From the NCBI GenBank assembly GCA_013812465.1, contig JACCTK010000382.1, forward strand, positions 1 to 12,157: a DNA stretch of 12,157 bases. The letters are read 5' to 3'. Below are positions 1 through 7,603 of the stretch, one piece after another. Every line of letters starts with the position of its first letter. The stretch's first letter is position 1. Under the pieces are notes generated by a model, which saw nothing but the letters and a program-made list of their open reading frames with translations, did not search any database and was not told the origin of the DNA. The stretch is from Actinomycetota bacterium. GTDB taxonomy: Bacteria > Actinomycetota > Thermoleophilia > Gaiellales > Gaiellaceae. The position numbers and the translations under genes are program-made.

Positions 1-26
1 ACGAGATCCGGGGAGTGGCGGAGTGA
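1..26 (+). CDS. nuoB: Probable 3' end of nuoB (complex I 20 kDa subunit), partial
   Basis: The first bases read in frame 3 as ...EIRGVAE followed by a TGA stop at 24-26. Nothing in eight residues identifies the family. The call rests on position: in nuo operons the gene directly before nuoC is nuoB, which carries the terminal [4Fe-4S] cluster N2 that donates electrons to quinone. The other two frames have no stop here, so the coding frame is an inference. The gene enters from outside the window and only its C-terminal tail is visible. Confidence 0.5.
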
Positions 27-37
27 TTCTCCTCTTC

Positions 38-107
38 GTAGGGGCGAGGCTTGCCTCGCCCTCGATGTTCCGCCGACGAACGAGGGAGAGGCAAGCCTCT
101 CCCCTAC
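38..107. repeat. REPIN-like doublet of inverted palindromic repeats
   Basis: Two 27-nt arms, 38-64 and 81-107, are reverse complements of each other at 25 of 27 positions and are separated by a 16-nt spacer. Each arm is also a hairpin by itself: nine perfect base pairs around TT (42-50/53-61) and around AA (84-92/95-103). The two differences between the arms (C45/G58 in the left arm, A87/T100 in the right) keep each arm's own hairpin paired, so they are compensatory. A palindrome duplicated in inverted orientation is the layout of REP doublets (REPINs) and small non-autonomous MITE-like elements. It fills most of the nuoB-nuoC gap and ends 28 nt before the nuoC ATG. In RNA it could fold as one long stem or as two short ones. 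No target-site duplication is obvious. Confidence 0.85.
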
Positions 108-135
108 ACGGCAGAGTGACCCACGGGTGGTCGAC

Positions 136-681
136 ATGACCTACGCGGGTGTCCCGGGCGTGATCGAGACGCGCGAGACGTACGGTGAGACGACGCTCGT
201 CATCGATCCCGCCCGGCTCGTGGAGGCCTGCCTCGACTTGCGCGACGAGCACGGCTTCAACTTCCTGGGCGACATCACGCCTACTGACTACCTCGGCTGG
301 GGAGAGGTCGGCGTCTCGGGCTATATCGGCACCGCGGCCGGACGCGATCTGAATACCCCCGGCTCGCAGGGGCTCGCGCGCCTCCCCGAGCCGAAACCGA
401 AGCGCTTCTCGGTCTCGTACCACCTCCTCCGCGTCGCCGACGATCCAGCCCGCGTCCGAGTGCAAGTCTGGCTCGACGACGGCGAGCCGGTGGCGAGCGT
501 CCTTCCCGTCTGGCCGGCCGCGGACTGGTTCGAGCGAGAGGCGTGGGACATGATGGGAATCCCCTTCGAGGGCCATCCGAATCTCGTCCGCATCCTGATG
601 GACGACGACTGGGAGGGACACCCGCATCGCAAGGACTACCCCTTGGGCGGCGAGCCGGTCCGCTTCTCGGACGAGGAGTGA
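136..681 (+). CDS. nuoC: NADH-quinone oxidoreductase subunit C (30 kDa subunit)
   Basis: NuoC is a peripheral-arm subunit without cofactors that packs against NuoD and NuoB near the quinone site. The family signature is clear near the C-terminus: [17 protein letters not shown], then [18 protein letters not shown], at about residues 132-169 of 181. The central part reads [12 protein letters not shown], the usual strand of the 30 kDa fold. Between DYLGWGE and that strand lies an extra stretch of about 30 residues ([17 protein letters not shown] and following), which compact NuoC proteins lack. I prefer ATG 136, which has GGGTGG 5 nt upstream; an in-frame GTG at 127 would add three residues but has no Shine-Dalgarno. 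The gene is not fused to nuoD. Its end carries GAGGAG, which probably serves as the nuoD ribosome site. Confidence 0.96.
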   Translation: MTYAGVPGVIETRETYGETTLVIDPARLVEACLDLRDEHGFNFLGDITPTDYLGWGEVGVSGYIGTAAGRDLNTPGSQGLARLPEPKPKRFSVSYHLLRVADDPARVRVQVWLDDGEPVASVLPVWPAADWFEREAWDMMGIPFEGHPNLVRILMDDDWEGHPHRKDYPLGGEPVRFSDEE

Positions 682-688
682 CGGAGCG

Positions 689-1957
689 ATGGCCGTCCTT
701 CCATCCACCCGCATCTACGAGGGCACGCGGATCCCGAGCCCGGTCCCGACCATCCTCGAGGTCGATCCCGGCAAGTACCCGCTCGAGGACATCCTCACCA
801 TCAACTTCGGGCCGAACCACCCGTCCACGCACGGCGTCCTCAGGCTGATCGTCGATCTCAACGGGGAGACGGTCGCCGGCATCCGCGCGGTGATCGGCTA
901 TCTGCACACGGGCTTCGAGAAGAACATGGAGTCGAAGACCTGGTGGAAGTCGATCACGTATGCCCCGAGAGTCGACTATGTCTCCTTCCAGTCGAACGAG
1001 CTCGTGTACGTGCTGGCGATCGAGAAGCTGCTCGGAATCGACGTTCCCCGCCGCGCGACCTGGGCGCGGATGGCGCTCACGGAGCTCAACCGCATCCACT
1101 CGCACCTGATCTGGCTCGGGACCTCCGCGCTCGAGCTGGGGGCGATCTCCCTGCTCTGGTACACGTTCGACGACCGCGACGAGATCCTCGACCTGTTCGA
1201 GATGGCCGGCGGGACGCGGATGCATACCCGTTACTTCCAGGTGGGTGGCCTAGCCGAGGACCTTCCGCCGGCCTTCACGGCCGAGACACGCAAGTTCCTG
1301 CCGCGGATGCTGAGGTCGATCGACGAGTACGAGTCGCTCCTCGACCAAAACACCATCTGGCTCGAGCGCACGAAGGGAATCGGGCTCCTCTCCGCGGATG
1401 ACGCGCTCGCCCTTGCCCAGTCCGGGCCGATGCTGCGCTCCTCGGGAGTGAACTGGGATCTCCGAAAGACGATGCCGTACCTCTCCTACGACGAGGTCGA
1501 GTTCGACGTTCCGGTTTACCCGAACGGGGACGTATACGACCGCTACAAGGTGCATCTGGACGAGATGCGCGAGTCGGTGCGCATCGTCCGGCAGTGCCTC
1601 GCGCGGATCGACGACATGGACGGTGAGCCCTGGATCGCCGACGACCGCAAGGTCGTCCTCCCCCCACGGCATGAGCTGCATACCTCCATGGAGTCGCTGA
1701 TCCACCACTTCAAGATCGTCACCGAGGGCTATGTCGTCCCCGAGGGCGAGGTCTACCTCGCGATCGAGTCTCCCCGCGGCGAGTCCGGCTGCTACCTCGT
1801 CTCCGACGGCGGGCCTCGACCCTGGCGGGTGAAGTTCCGCGCGCCGAGCTTCGCCGCGCTGCAGGCGACCGCGACCACGGTGCAGGGCTGCCTTGTCGCC
1901 GATCTCGTCGCCATCGCCGGCTCGCTCGATCCCGTCATGGGTGACGCGGACCGATGA
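689..1957 (+). CDS. nuoD: NADH-quinone oxidoreductase subunit D (49 kDa subunit)
   Basis: NuoD forms, with NuoB and NuoH, the quinone-reduction chamber of complex I, and descends from the large subunit of [NiFe] hydrogenases without its metal. The 422-residue protein has the family signatures: GPNHPSTHGVLR (residues 41-52), GYLHTGFEK (70-78), ELNRIHSHL (132-140) and the C-terminal VMGDADR. His48 and Tyr97 fall at the positions of the quinone head-group ligands His38 and Tyr87 of Thermus Nqo4, so the site looks intact. The start is ATG 689, 7 nt after the nuoC stop, with GAGGAG 10 nt upstream inside nuoC. The stop overlaps the nuoE start, which suggests translational coupling. A leader of about 30 residues precedes the conserved core. 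Confidence 0.98.
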   Translation: MAVLPSTRIYEGTRIPSPVPTILEVDPGKYPLEDILTINFGPNHPSTHGVLRLIVDLNGETVAGIRAVIGYLHTGFEKNMESKTWWKSITYAPRVDYVSFQSNELVYVLAIEKLLGIDVPRRATWARMALTELNRIHSHLIWLGTSALELGAISLLWYTFDDRDEILDLFEMAGGTRMHTRYFQVGGLAEDLPPAFTAETRKFLPRMLRSIDEYESLLDQNTIWLERTKGIGLLSADDALALAQSGPMLRSSGVNWDLRKTMPYLSYDEVEFDVPVYPNGDVYDRYKVHLDEMRESVRIVRQCLARIDDMDGEPWIADDRKVVLPPRHELHTSMESLIHHFKIVTEGYVVPEGEVYLAIESPRGESGCYLVSDGGPRPWRVKFRAPSFAALQATATTVQGCLVADLVAIAGSLDPVMGDADR

Positions 1958-2418
1958 TGTACGAGCAGATCCAGGAGCTGCGGCACAAGTATCCGCAGAG
2001 CCGCTCGGCGGTGATGGACGCGCTCCGGCTCGCCCAGGCCGAGCACGATGGCTGGCTCCCGCCCGAGGCGCTGCGCGAGGTCGCCGACGCGCTCGAGGTG
2101 ACGCCGGCGTTCTGCCACTCGATCGCTTCCTTCTACGACATGTACCACCTCGAGCCCGTGGGGAAGCACATGGTCGAGGTCTGCACCAACCTCTCCTGCG
2201 CGCTCGCCGGCGCACAAGCAGTGCTCGACGCGTTCGCGAGCGAGCTCGGCGCTCGGCCGGGAGAGACGACCGACGACGGCGAGGTGACCCTGCGCGCGAT
2301 CGAGTGCGCTGGCGGGTGCGGACGAGCACCTGTCGTGGTGATCGATCACGTCTACCACGAGCCCCTGCGTCCCGAGGACGTGCCCGGTCTCCTCGAGGAG
2401 CTTCGTGGACGCGAATAG
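1954..2418 (+). CDS. nuoE: NADH-quinone oxidoreductase subunit E (24 kDa, [2Fe-2S])
   Basis: NuoE is a thioredoxin-fold subunit of the NADH-oxidising module and carries the [2Fe-2S] cluster N1a beside the FMN of NuoF. The four ligands are visible in two pairs: Cys77-x4-Cys82 in VCTNLSC and Cys118-x3-Cys122 in ECAGGC. The N-terminal helical part reads YPQSRSAVMDALRLAQ and SIASFYDMYHLEPVG, typical of the family, and 154 residues is a normal length. ATG 1954 overlaps the nuoD stop by 4 nt (ATGA); a second ATG at 1957 is possible. The upstream Shine-Dalgarno is weak, so coupling to nuoD translation is likely. The 3' end overlaps the nuoF start and carries the GAGGAG used by nuoF. Confidence 0.97.
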   Translation: MMYEQIQELRHKYPQSRSAVMDALRLAQAEHDGWLPPEALREVADALEVTPAFCHSIASFYDMYHLEPVGKHMVEVCTNLSCALAGAQAVLDAFASELGARPGETTDDGEVTLRAIECAGGCGRAPVVVIDHVYHEPLRPEDVPGLLEELRGRE

Positions 2419-3730
2419 CCCCATGCTGCTCACGGCGGGAACCCAGGAGCACGACCTGACGCGGCTCGACGAGTACCGCGCGGTCGGGGGCTACGTCGCG
2501 CTCGACAGGGCTCGCGCGCTGGAGCCGCAGGCCGTCATGGACGAGATCAGCGCCGCGACCCTGCGCGGGCGCGGTGGGGCAGGCTTCCCCATGGGGCGGA
2601 AGGCATCGCTGCTCGCGAAGGACACGGGCAAGCCGACCTATCTCGTCATCAACGCCGACGAGTCGGAGCCTGGCGCCTTCAAGGACCGCGACGTGCTGCG
2701 GATGACTCCGCATCGACTGATCGAGGGCTGCCTGATCACGGCACACGGGATCGGCTCTGCGAGCGTGTTCATCTATATCCGGGGCGAGTACGCGCACGAG
2801 TTCAACGTCATGCGCGACGCGCTCGAGGACGCGCGCATCGCCGGCCTGCTCGGCGGGGTGACCATCGTCCTGCATCGTGGAGCAGGCGCCTACATCTGCG
2901 GCGAGGAGACCGCGCTCCTCGAGTCGCTCGAGGGCCAGCGTGGTCAGCCGCGCCCGAGGCCGCCGTTCCCGCCCGTGAACGGGCTCTACGGCGCGCCCAC
3001 CCAGATCAACAACGTGTCCACGATCGCGCTCGTGCCGAAGATCATCGAGCTCGGCGCGGCGGAGTTCGCCAAGATCGGCGTGCCCTCGGCGCCCGGAACC
3101 GCTGTCTTCTCGCTCTCCGGCAACGTCGCCCAGCCGGGGAACTACGAGCGCCCGCTCGGAACGACGCTGCGCGAGCTGATCTACGACGTCGCCGGCGGCA
3201 TCGCGGGCGGGCGCGAGCTCAAGGCCGTGATCCCCGGAGGCTCCTCGGTCCCGGTGCTGACGCCCGCCGAGATCGACACGCCGATGGACTACGACTCGAT
3301 CCAGGCGGCCGGATCCTTCTTCGGCTCGGCGGCGATCATCGCCGTCGACGACCGCTGCTGCATGGTGCAGCTCGCGCTCAGGGCGGAGCAGTTCTACATG
3401 CACGAGTCGTGCGGGAAGTGCACTCCCTGCCGCGTCGGAACGCGCTGGCTCGTTCAGCTGCTGACGACGATCGAAGAGGGGCGCGGCGAGCGGGCCGATC
3501 TCGATCTCCTGGAGCAGGTCTGCGATCGGATGCTCGGGAAGTCGCTGTGCGCGCTCGGCGACTTCGCGGTGTATCCGGTGGCGAGCTACCTCAGGAAGTA
3601 CCGCGCCGAGTTCGAGGCGCACGTCGACGGGCACGGATGCCCGTTCGGCGGGGCGAGCTCGATCGAGGGCACGTTCGCTCCCATCGACCAGCACGCCCAC
3701 CCATTGCCAGTCGAACAGGCGCACGCGTGA
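2405..3730 (+). CDS. nuoF: NADH-quinone oxidoreductase subunit F (51 kDa, NADH/FMN site)
   Basis: NuoF binds NADH and FMN and carries [4Fe-4S] cluster N3, so it is the electron entry point. Visible motifs are the glycine-rich FMN loop GRGGAGFPMGRK (residues 55-66), INADESEPGAFKDRD (82-96), the nucleotide loop GAGAYICGEETALLESLEG (159-177) and the cluster ligands Cys336, Cys339, Cys342 (SCGKCTPC) and Cys382 (SLCALGDF). The length is 441 residues. After the usual CPFG near residue 412 there is a tail of about 28 residues rich in His and Pro. I chose GTG 2405, inside the end of nuoE, because GAGGAG lies 4 nt before it; ATG 2423 is an alternative with a poorer site that would remove six residues. 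The stop is followed by a 37-nt gap that holds a palindrome. Confidence 0.97.
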   Translation: MDANSPMLLTAGTQEHDLTRLDEYRAVGGYVALDRARALEPQAVMDEISAATLRGRGGAGFPMGRKASLLAKDTGKPTYLVINADESEPGAFKDRDVLRMTPHRLIEGCLITAHGIGSASVFIYIRGEYAHEFNVMRDALEDARIAGLLGGVTIVLHRGAGAYICGEETALLESLEGQRGQPRPRPPFPPVNGLYGAPTQINNVSTIALVPKIIELGAAEFAKIGVPSAPGTAVFSLSGNVAQPGNYERPLGTTLRELIYDVAGGIAGGRELKAVIPGGSSVPVLTPAEIDTPMDYDSIQAAGSFFGSAAIIAVDDRCCMVQLALRAEQFYMHESCGKCTPCRVGTRWLVQLLTTIEEGRGERADLDLLEQVCDRMLGKSLCALGDFAVYPVASYLRKYRAEFEAHVDGHGCPFGGASSIEGTFAPIDQHAHPLPVEQAHA

Positions 3731-3738
3731 AGCGCCAA

Positions 3739-3753
3739 GTGACACAGTGTCAC
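3739..3753. repeat. Perfect 15-bp palindrome GTGACAC-A-GTGTCAC
   Basis: Seven-base arms (3739-3745 and 3747-3753) are perfectly complementary around a single central A. It occupies nearly half of the 37-nt nuoF-nuoG gap, and its right edge touches the AAGGGGA ribosome site of nuoG. It could be an operator-like site, an RNA hairpin next to the ribosome site, or a short dispersed palindrome. It shares GTGAC and GTCAC arms with the two palindromes inside nuoL at 9753-9788. Confidence 0.75.
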
Positions 3754-3760
3754 AAGGGGA
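3754..3760 (+). promoter_or_regulatory. Shine-Dalgarno that fixes the nuoG start
   Basis: AAGGGGA is a strong purine-rich ribosome site 7 nt before GTG 3768. Upstream in-frame GTG codons exist at 3747, which lies within the palindrome and before this site, and at 3762, which is too close to it. The site therefore argues for GTG 3768. Confidence 0.65.
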
Positions 3761-3767
3761 TGTGCGA

Positions 3768-5990
3768 GTGAGCTCTTCCGGCCTCGTTTCGATCACCGTC
3801 GACGACCGCGGCGTCCAGGTGCCTGCGAACACCGGGCTTGTCGAGGCGGCGCTCGCGGCCGGGGTCGAGATCCCCGTCTTCTGTTACGAGCCGCGGTTGG
3901 GCGCCCCGATCGGCGCCTGTCGCATGTGTCTCGTCGAGATCGAGGGGATTCCGAAGTTGCAGGCCGGTTGCACGCTGACGGCGACGGAGGGGATGGTGGT
4001 GCGCACTGCGGCGACCTCCGAGAAGGCCGCCGACGGGCAGGAGTCCACGCTCGAGTTCATCCTCGTCAACCACCCGCTCGACTGCCCGGTCTGCGACAAG
4101 GGCGGCGAGTGCCCGCTGCAAGACCTCACCTTCAGGTACGGGCCGGGCGCGACGCGTATGACCTTCCCCAAGGTGACGTTCGACAAGCCGATTCCGGTCT
4201 CGCCGCTGATCGCCCTCGATCGCGAGCGCTGCATCCTCTGCTACCGCTGCACGCGCTTCTCCGAGGAAGTGGCCGAGGACGGGCTCCTGATCGCGCGGAA
4301 CCGCGGCGCGCGCTCGGAGATCGCGACCTTCGAGGACGAGCCCTATCGCTCGGTCTTCTCCGGAAACGTGATCGAGCTCTGCCCCGTGGGCGCGCTCACG
4401 TCGAGCATGTACCGCTTCGACGCGCGTCCCTGGGAGATCCAGAACGTGCCCACCGTCTGCACGGGGTGCGCCACCGGCTGCAATGTCTCGGCGACGATTC
4501 GCGAGGGCAAGGTCAAGCGGATTCTGTCGCGTAACCACGCCGAGATCGACCGGGGCTGGCTCTGCGACAAGGGGCGCTTCACGTACCCGCATCTGCAAGC
4601 GCGGGACCGCATCACGGCGCCGCTCCGGCGCGGATCGAAGGGGCTCACGGAGGTTTCCTGGGACGAGGCGCTGGACGCCGCGGAGGAGATGCTGCGCGAC
4701 GCGGAGGGCGGGATCGTGACCGCGCTCTCGGGCTCCGAGACGACCGAGATCGCATACGCGCTGGGACGGCTGCTGCGCGCGGGTGTCGGCGCGCACTCCG
4801 CCGTGCTGCCCGAGGCGACCTCGAATGCGCTCGAGGCGTTCCGCCTGCCGTTGTCCGCGATCGCGGAAGCCGAGCTCGTCGTGGTCGTCGGGGACGACCC
4901 GGTGGTCGAGCGCGCGCCGATCGTCGATCTCTGGCTGAAGGAAGCGAGGCGTCGCGGAGCCGAGATCGTCGTCGGCTCGCCCTCGGGAACCGTGCAGGTG
5001 GCGCCGGGTGGCTCGGCGGGGTTCTGTCGCGAGCTCTCGGAGGCAGGCAACGAGCTCGGTCAGCGCTTGCGCGACGCGGACCGGGCCGTGCTCGTCTGGT
5101 CCGGACCGGGCGGTGGGGGTGGCGCCCGTATCGCCGAGCTCGCGCACGAGCTCGGCTTCGACGACAAGCCCGGCTGCGGCGCGTTCCACCTTCCTGTGAC
5201 TCCGAACGGCCGCGCGGTCGCCGCCGCCTGGTCGGCCTCCGCAGATGCCGACGAGACCAAGCCGGAGACGATCGGCGTGCTCGTGGTCTCGGGCGAGGAC
5301 GCTGCGGCAGATCCGGGCGTTCGGGCGCTGGCCGAGCAGGCGAGCCGAGTGATCGTGGTGACGATGTTCCACGAGCTGGCCGGAGGCTGGGCAGACCTGA
5401 TCCTGCCCGCGACCGGGGCGCTGGAGCGGGAAGGCACGACGATGAATCTCGAAGGTCGGCTGCAGCGGCTGCGCCGAGCTGTCTCGCCGCCATGCCCGGA
5501 CGAGCTCGCATGGATCTCGAAGCTCGCCGCGCGCTTCGACGTCGCGATCTCGCCTTACGCATCGGCCGTCTTCGCCGAGCTGTCGGAACATCTCTTTCAG
5601 GATCTGTCCCTGGACGAGATCGGCCTTCACGCCTCGCTTCCCACTCGCACGGCATATGAAGCCCCCACACCCGCCGCCGAGACCGGGGGGGCACCCGAGC
5701 AAGCGACCGGCGGGCTCCGGCTCCAGCGCTACCGCGCGCTCCTCTCCGGCCCCGCGGTCGAGCGCGTGCGCGAGCTCGAGTTCGAGCGCCCCGAGCGGGA
5801 GGTCGAGATCTCCGCTCTCGACGCCAGGCAGCGTGGGATCTCGTCCGGGGATGTGGTGCACGTGCGCTCCAATGGAGCCTCGGTCGAACTCCACGCGCGC
5901 GTCAACCGACGCCTGATCGAAGGGATCGCTCGCGTCGCAGAGGAGCACGCCGCCGACCTGCACGCGACAGTCGAGGTGGTGAAGCAATGA
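3768..5990 (+). CDS. nuoG: NADH-quinone oxidoreductase subunit G (75 kDa, Fe-S wire)
   Basis: NuoG carries much of the Fe-S chain from NuoF to NuoI. With the start at GTG 3768 it has 740 residues. The ferredoxin-like N-terminus has [2Fe-2S] N1b ligands Cys39, Cys51, Cys54 and Cys68. Next come His102, Cys106, Cys109 and Cys115 (cluster N5, His-ligated), then Cys155, Cys158, Cys161 and Cys205 (N4). Cys231-x2-Cys234-x3-Cys238-x27-Cys266 matches the off-pathway cluster N7 that only some bacteria keep. The rest is a degenerate molybdopterin-oxidoreductase domain (GGWADLILPATGALEREG, about 539-556), a low-complexity linker rich in Pro, Ala and Gly (about 632-650) that contains a run of seven G at 5685-5691, and a C-terminal beta domain like that of molybdopterin dinucleotide-binding proteins. 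The stop overlaps nuoH (ATGA). Confidence 0.96.
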   Translation: MSSSGLVSITVDDRGVQVPANTGLVEAALAAGVEIPVFCYEPRLGAPIGACRMCLVEIEGIPKLQAGCTLTATEGMVVRTAATSEKAADGQESTLEFILVNHPLDCPVCDKGGECPLQDLTFRYGPGATRMTFPKVTFDKPIPVSPLIALDRERCILCYRCTRFSEEVAEDGLLIARNRGARSEIATFEDEPYRSVFSGNVIELCPVGALTSSMYRFDARPWEIQNVPTVCTGCATGCNVSATIREGKVKRILSRNHAEIDRGWLCDKGRFTYPHLQARDRITAPLRRGSKGLTEVSWDEALDAAEEMLRDAEGGIVTALSGSETTEIAYALGRLLRAGVGAHSAVLPEATSNALEAFRLPLSAIAEAELVVVVGDDPVVERAPIVDLWLKEARRRGAEIVVGSPSGTVQVAPGGSAGFCRELSEAGNELGQRLRDADRAVLVWSGPGGGGGARIAELAHELGFDDKPGCGAFHLPVTPNGRAVAAAWSASADADETKPETIGVLVVSGEDAAADPGVRALAEQASRVIVVTMFHELAGGWADLILPATGALEREGTTMNLEGRLQRLRRAVSPPCPDELAWISKLAARFDVAISPYASAVFAELSEHLFQDLSLDEIGLHASLPTRTAYEAPTPAAETGGAPEQATGGLRLQRYRALLSGPAVERVRELEFERPEREVEISALDARQRGISSGDVVHVRSNGASVELHARVNRRLIEGIARVAEEHAADLHATVEVVKQ

Positions 5991-6985
5991 AGGTCCAGTG
6001 GTACGTGAGCCTGATCCAGTCGGCGATCGTGATCAACCTCGTGATGGCGACGTTCGCGTACCTGACCCTCGCCGAGCGCAAGGTGATGGGGCGGATGCAG
6101 CTCCGCTACGGCCCGAACCGGGCTGGCCCGTACGGGCTCCTGCAGCCGATCGCCGACCTCGTGAAGCTCCTGCACAAGGAGAGCTTCTATCCCACCGCGG
6201 CCATCGATCGCCTCTATCTGTTCGCGCCGTTTCTCGCGGCGTTCACCGCCCTGACCACCTTCTCCGTCATCCCCTTCGGCCCGGGGTGGGAGATCGCGGG
6301 GATCTACATCCCGGGCCAGGTCGCCGATGTCGATATCGCGCTGATCCTGGTCTTCGCGATCGGCTCGGTCGGCGTGTACGGCTTCATCATCGGCGGCTGG
6401 GCGTCGGACTCGAAGTACGCGCTCCTCGGCTCGATGCGCACCTGTGCGCAGCTCGTCTCCTACGAGGTCGCGCTCGCTCTTTCCGTGCTCGGCGTCGTGC
6501 TCATGGCCGGATCGCTCTCGCTGACCGAGATCGTCGCAGCTCAGGAAGGCCCGGTCTGGTACGCCGTGCCCCAGTTCGTGGGGCTCGTCGTCTTCCTCTT
6601 CGCCGGCACTGCCGAGACCGCCCGCGCGCCCTTCGACCTTCCGGAAGCCGAGCAGGAGCTCGTCGCCGGCTACCACACCGAGTACGGCGGCATGCGCTTC
6701 GGCCTCTTCACCATGAGCGAGTACATCAACCTGATCACGCTCTCCGGCCTCTGCATCACGCTTTTCTTCGGCGGCTGGCACGGGCCGGGCTGGGACGGGC
6801 CGAGCTGGCTGGGGCCGCTCTGGTTCCTCCTCAAGCTCCTGATCCTGCTCTACGTCTTCATCTGGATGCGGACGACGCTGCCGCGCCTGCGCTACGACCA
6901 GCTGATGCGCTTCGGCTGGAAGGTGCTTTTGCCCATCGCGACGCTGAACGCGATCGTGACCGCGGTCTTGGTGGTGTGGCTCTGA
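5987..6985 (+). CDS. nuoH: NADH-quinone oxidoreductase subunit H (quinone chamber, membrane)
   Basis: NuoH is the membrane subunit that joins the two arms and forms the quinone entry tunnel and the start of the proton axis. The 332-residue protein is strongly hydrophobic with about eight membrane segments. Conserved loops are present: LAERKVMGRMQLRYGPNR (residues 28-45), GLLQPIADLVKLLHKE (50-65), GSMRTCAQLVSYE (148-160), AETARAPFDLPEAEQELV (209-226), GYHTEYGGMRF (228-238) and TTLPRLRYDQLMRFGWK (296-312). These acidic loops line the quinone channel in the family. ATG 5987 overlaps the nuoG stop, and GAGGTGG lies about 7 nt upstream. The stop shares one base with the nuoI start. Confidence 0.98.
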   Translation: MKVQWYVSLIQSAIVINLVMATFAYLTLAERKVMGRMQLRYGPNRAGPYGLLQPIADLVKLLHKESFYPTAAIDRLYLFAPFLAAFTALTTFSVIPFGPGWEIAGIYIPGQVADVDIALILVFAIGSVGVYGFIIGGWASDSKYALLGSMRTCAQLVSYEVALALSVLGVVLMAGSLSLTEIVAAQEGPVWYAVPQFVGLVVFLFAGTAETARAPFDLPEAEQELVAGYHTEYGGMRFGLFTMSEYINLITLSGLCITLFFGGWHGPGWDGPSWLGPLWFLLKLLILLYVFIWMRTTLPRLRYDQLMRFGWKVLLPIATLNAIVTAVLVVWL

Positions 6986-7479
6986 TGCCGCAGCCGCTCG
7001 ACTCGCTGAAGGGCTTCGCCGTCACCTTCCGGCAGATCTTCCGGCGGCCGATCACGCAGCAGTACCCCGAATACAAGCGGCCGGTCTACCCGCGCTTCCG
7101 CGGGCGGCACCGGCTCTGGAAGCACGAGAACGGGCTCGAGAAGTGCGTCGGCTGCTCGCTCTGTGCCGCCGCTTGTCCCGCGGACTGCATCCGAGTCGTC
7201 GCCGAGGAAAACGCGCCCGGAAACAGGATCTCCGCGGGCGAGCGCTACGCGCGGATTTACGAGATCAACATGAGCCGCTGCATCTTCTGCGGCTACTGCG
7301 AGCTCGCATGCCCATTCGACGCGATCACGCTCGGGAACGAGTTCGAGATCGCGGAGTACTCGCGCGACGACCTCATCTACACCAAGGACATGCTCCTGGC
7401 GGAGCCGATCAAGCGCGTGCCGGTCGCCGACGCGTCGCGCTACGACACGCCTGAGCCGTCTTACAAGACGAGGTCCTGA
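6985..7479 (+). CDS. nuoI: NADH-quinone oxidoreductase subunit I (TYKY, 2x[4Fe-4S])
   Basis: NuoI is an 8Fe ferredoxin-type subunit that passes electrons through clusters N6a and N6b to NuoB. Two complete CxxCxxCxxxCP motifs are visible: Cys54, 57, 60, 64 in CVGCSLCAAACP and Cys99, 102, 105, 109 in CIFCGYCELACP. The N-terminal part reads GFAVTFRQIFRRPITQQYPE, the usual amphipathic membrane-surface helix and loop, and 164 residues is normal. The start is ATG 6985 in a TGATG overlap with the nuoH stop. The reading frame happens to be open far upstream across nuoH, so an uncritical longest-ORF call would give a protein about three times too long. A gap of over 100 bp follows. Confidence 0.97.
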   Translation: MPQPLDSLKGFAVTFRQIFRRPITQQYPEYKRPVYPRFRGRHRLWKHENGLEKCVGCSLCAAACPADCIRVVAEENAPGNRISAGERYARIYEINMSRCIFCGYCELACPFDAITLGNEFEIAEYSRDDLIYTKDMLLAEPIKRVPVADASRYDTPEPSYKTRS

Positions 7480-7603
7480 GCTTGTTCCAGATCACCACCG
7501 ACACCGCGGCCGCGAAGCGGACGCCTTTAGGGATCTCGAGCGAGCGGAATTCGCGCGAGCGGATTCCGCTCTGCGGGCGAAGGTAGTGGTAGGAAACGTC
7601 CTC
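7480..7603 (+). other. nuoI-nuoJ gap with hairpin and a possible 34-codon ORF
   Basis: No known gene is recognisable here. A 9-bp perfect stem (7542-7550 with 7563-7571, arms GAGCGGAAT and ATTCCGCTC) encloses a 12-nt loop. An alternative 6-bp stem (7557-7562 with 7566-7571) competes for the same right arm, because GAGCGGA-type sequence occurs twice. No T tract follows, so it is not an ordinary intrinsic terminator. A small frame from TTG 7482 to TAG 7584-7586 (34 codons) spans the gap, with GAGG 8 nt before it, and would touch the upstream candidate GTG of nuoJ at 7586. I cannot say that it is translated. Confidence 0.45.

Noticed and set aside
1..681. Frame of nuoC is open from the window start through the repeat, which could suggest an N-terminal extension or fusion
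   Set aside because: The upstream part is repeat-derived and low in family similarity; a start at 136 gives a normal NuoC, and the presumed nuoB ends at 26 in another frame.
1250..3832. Long minus-strand open frame (860 codons) opposite nuoD-nuoF, and similar ones at 3750-5987 and 8588-10342
   Set aside because: They mirror strong + strand genes in G/C-biased DNA, are rich in Arg, Asp, Glu and His without family motifs, and cross gene boundaries. They are codon-bias shadows.
5685..5691. Run of seven G in nuoG as a phase-variation or frameshift site
   Set aside because: It lies in a low-complexity linker, the frame continues normally on both sides, and nothing else supports programmed slippage.
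5998..7479. 493-codon + strand open frame across nuoH and nuoI
   Set aside because: The first two thirds are an Arg-rich shadow of nuoH. Only the part from ATG 6985 is a real protein (NuoI), with its own start overlapping the nuoH stop.
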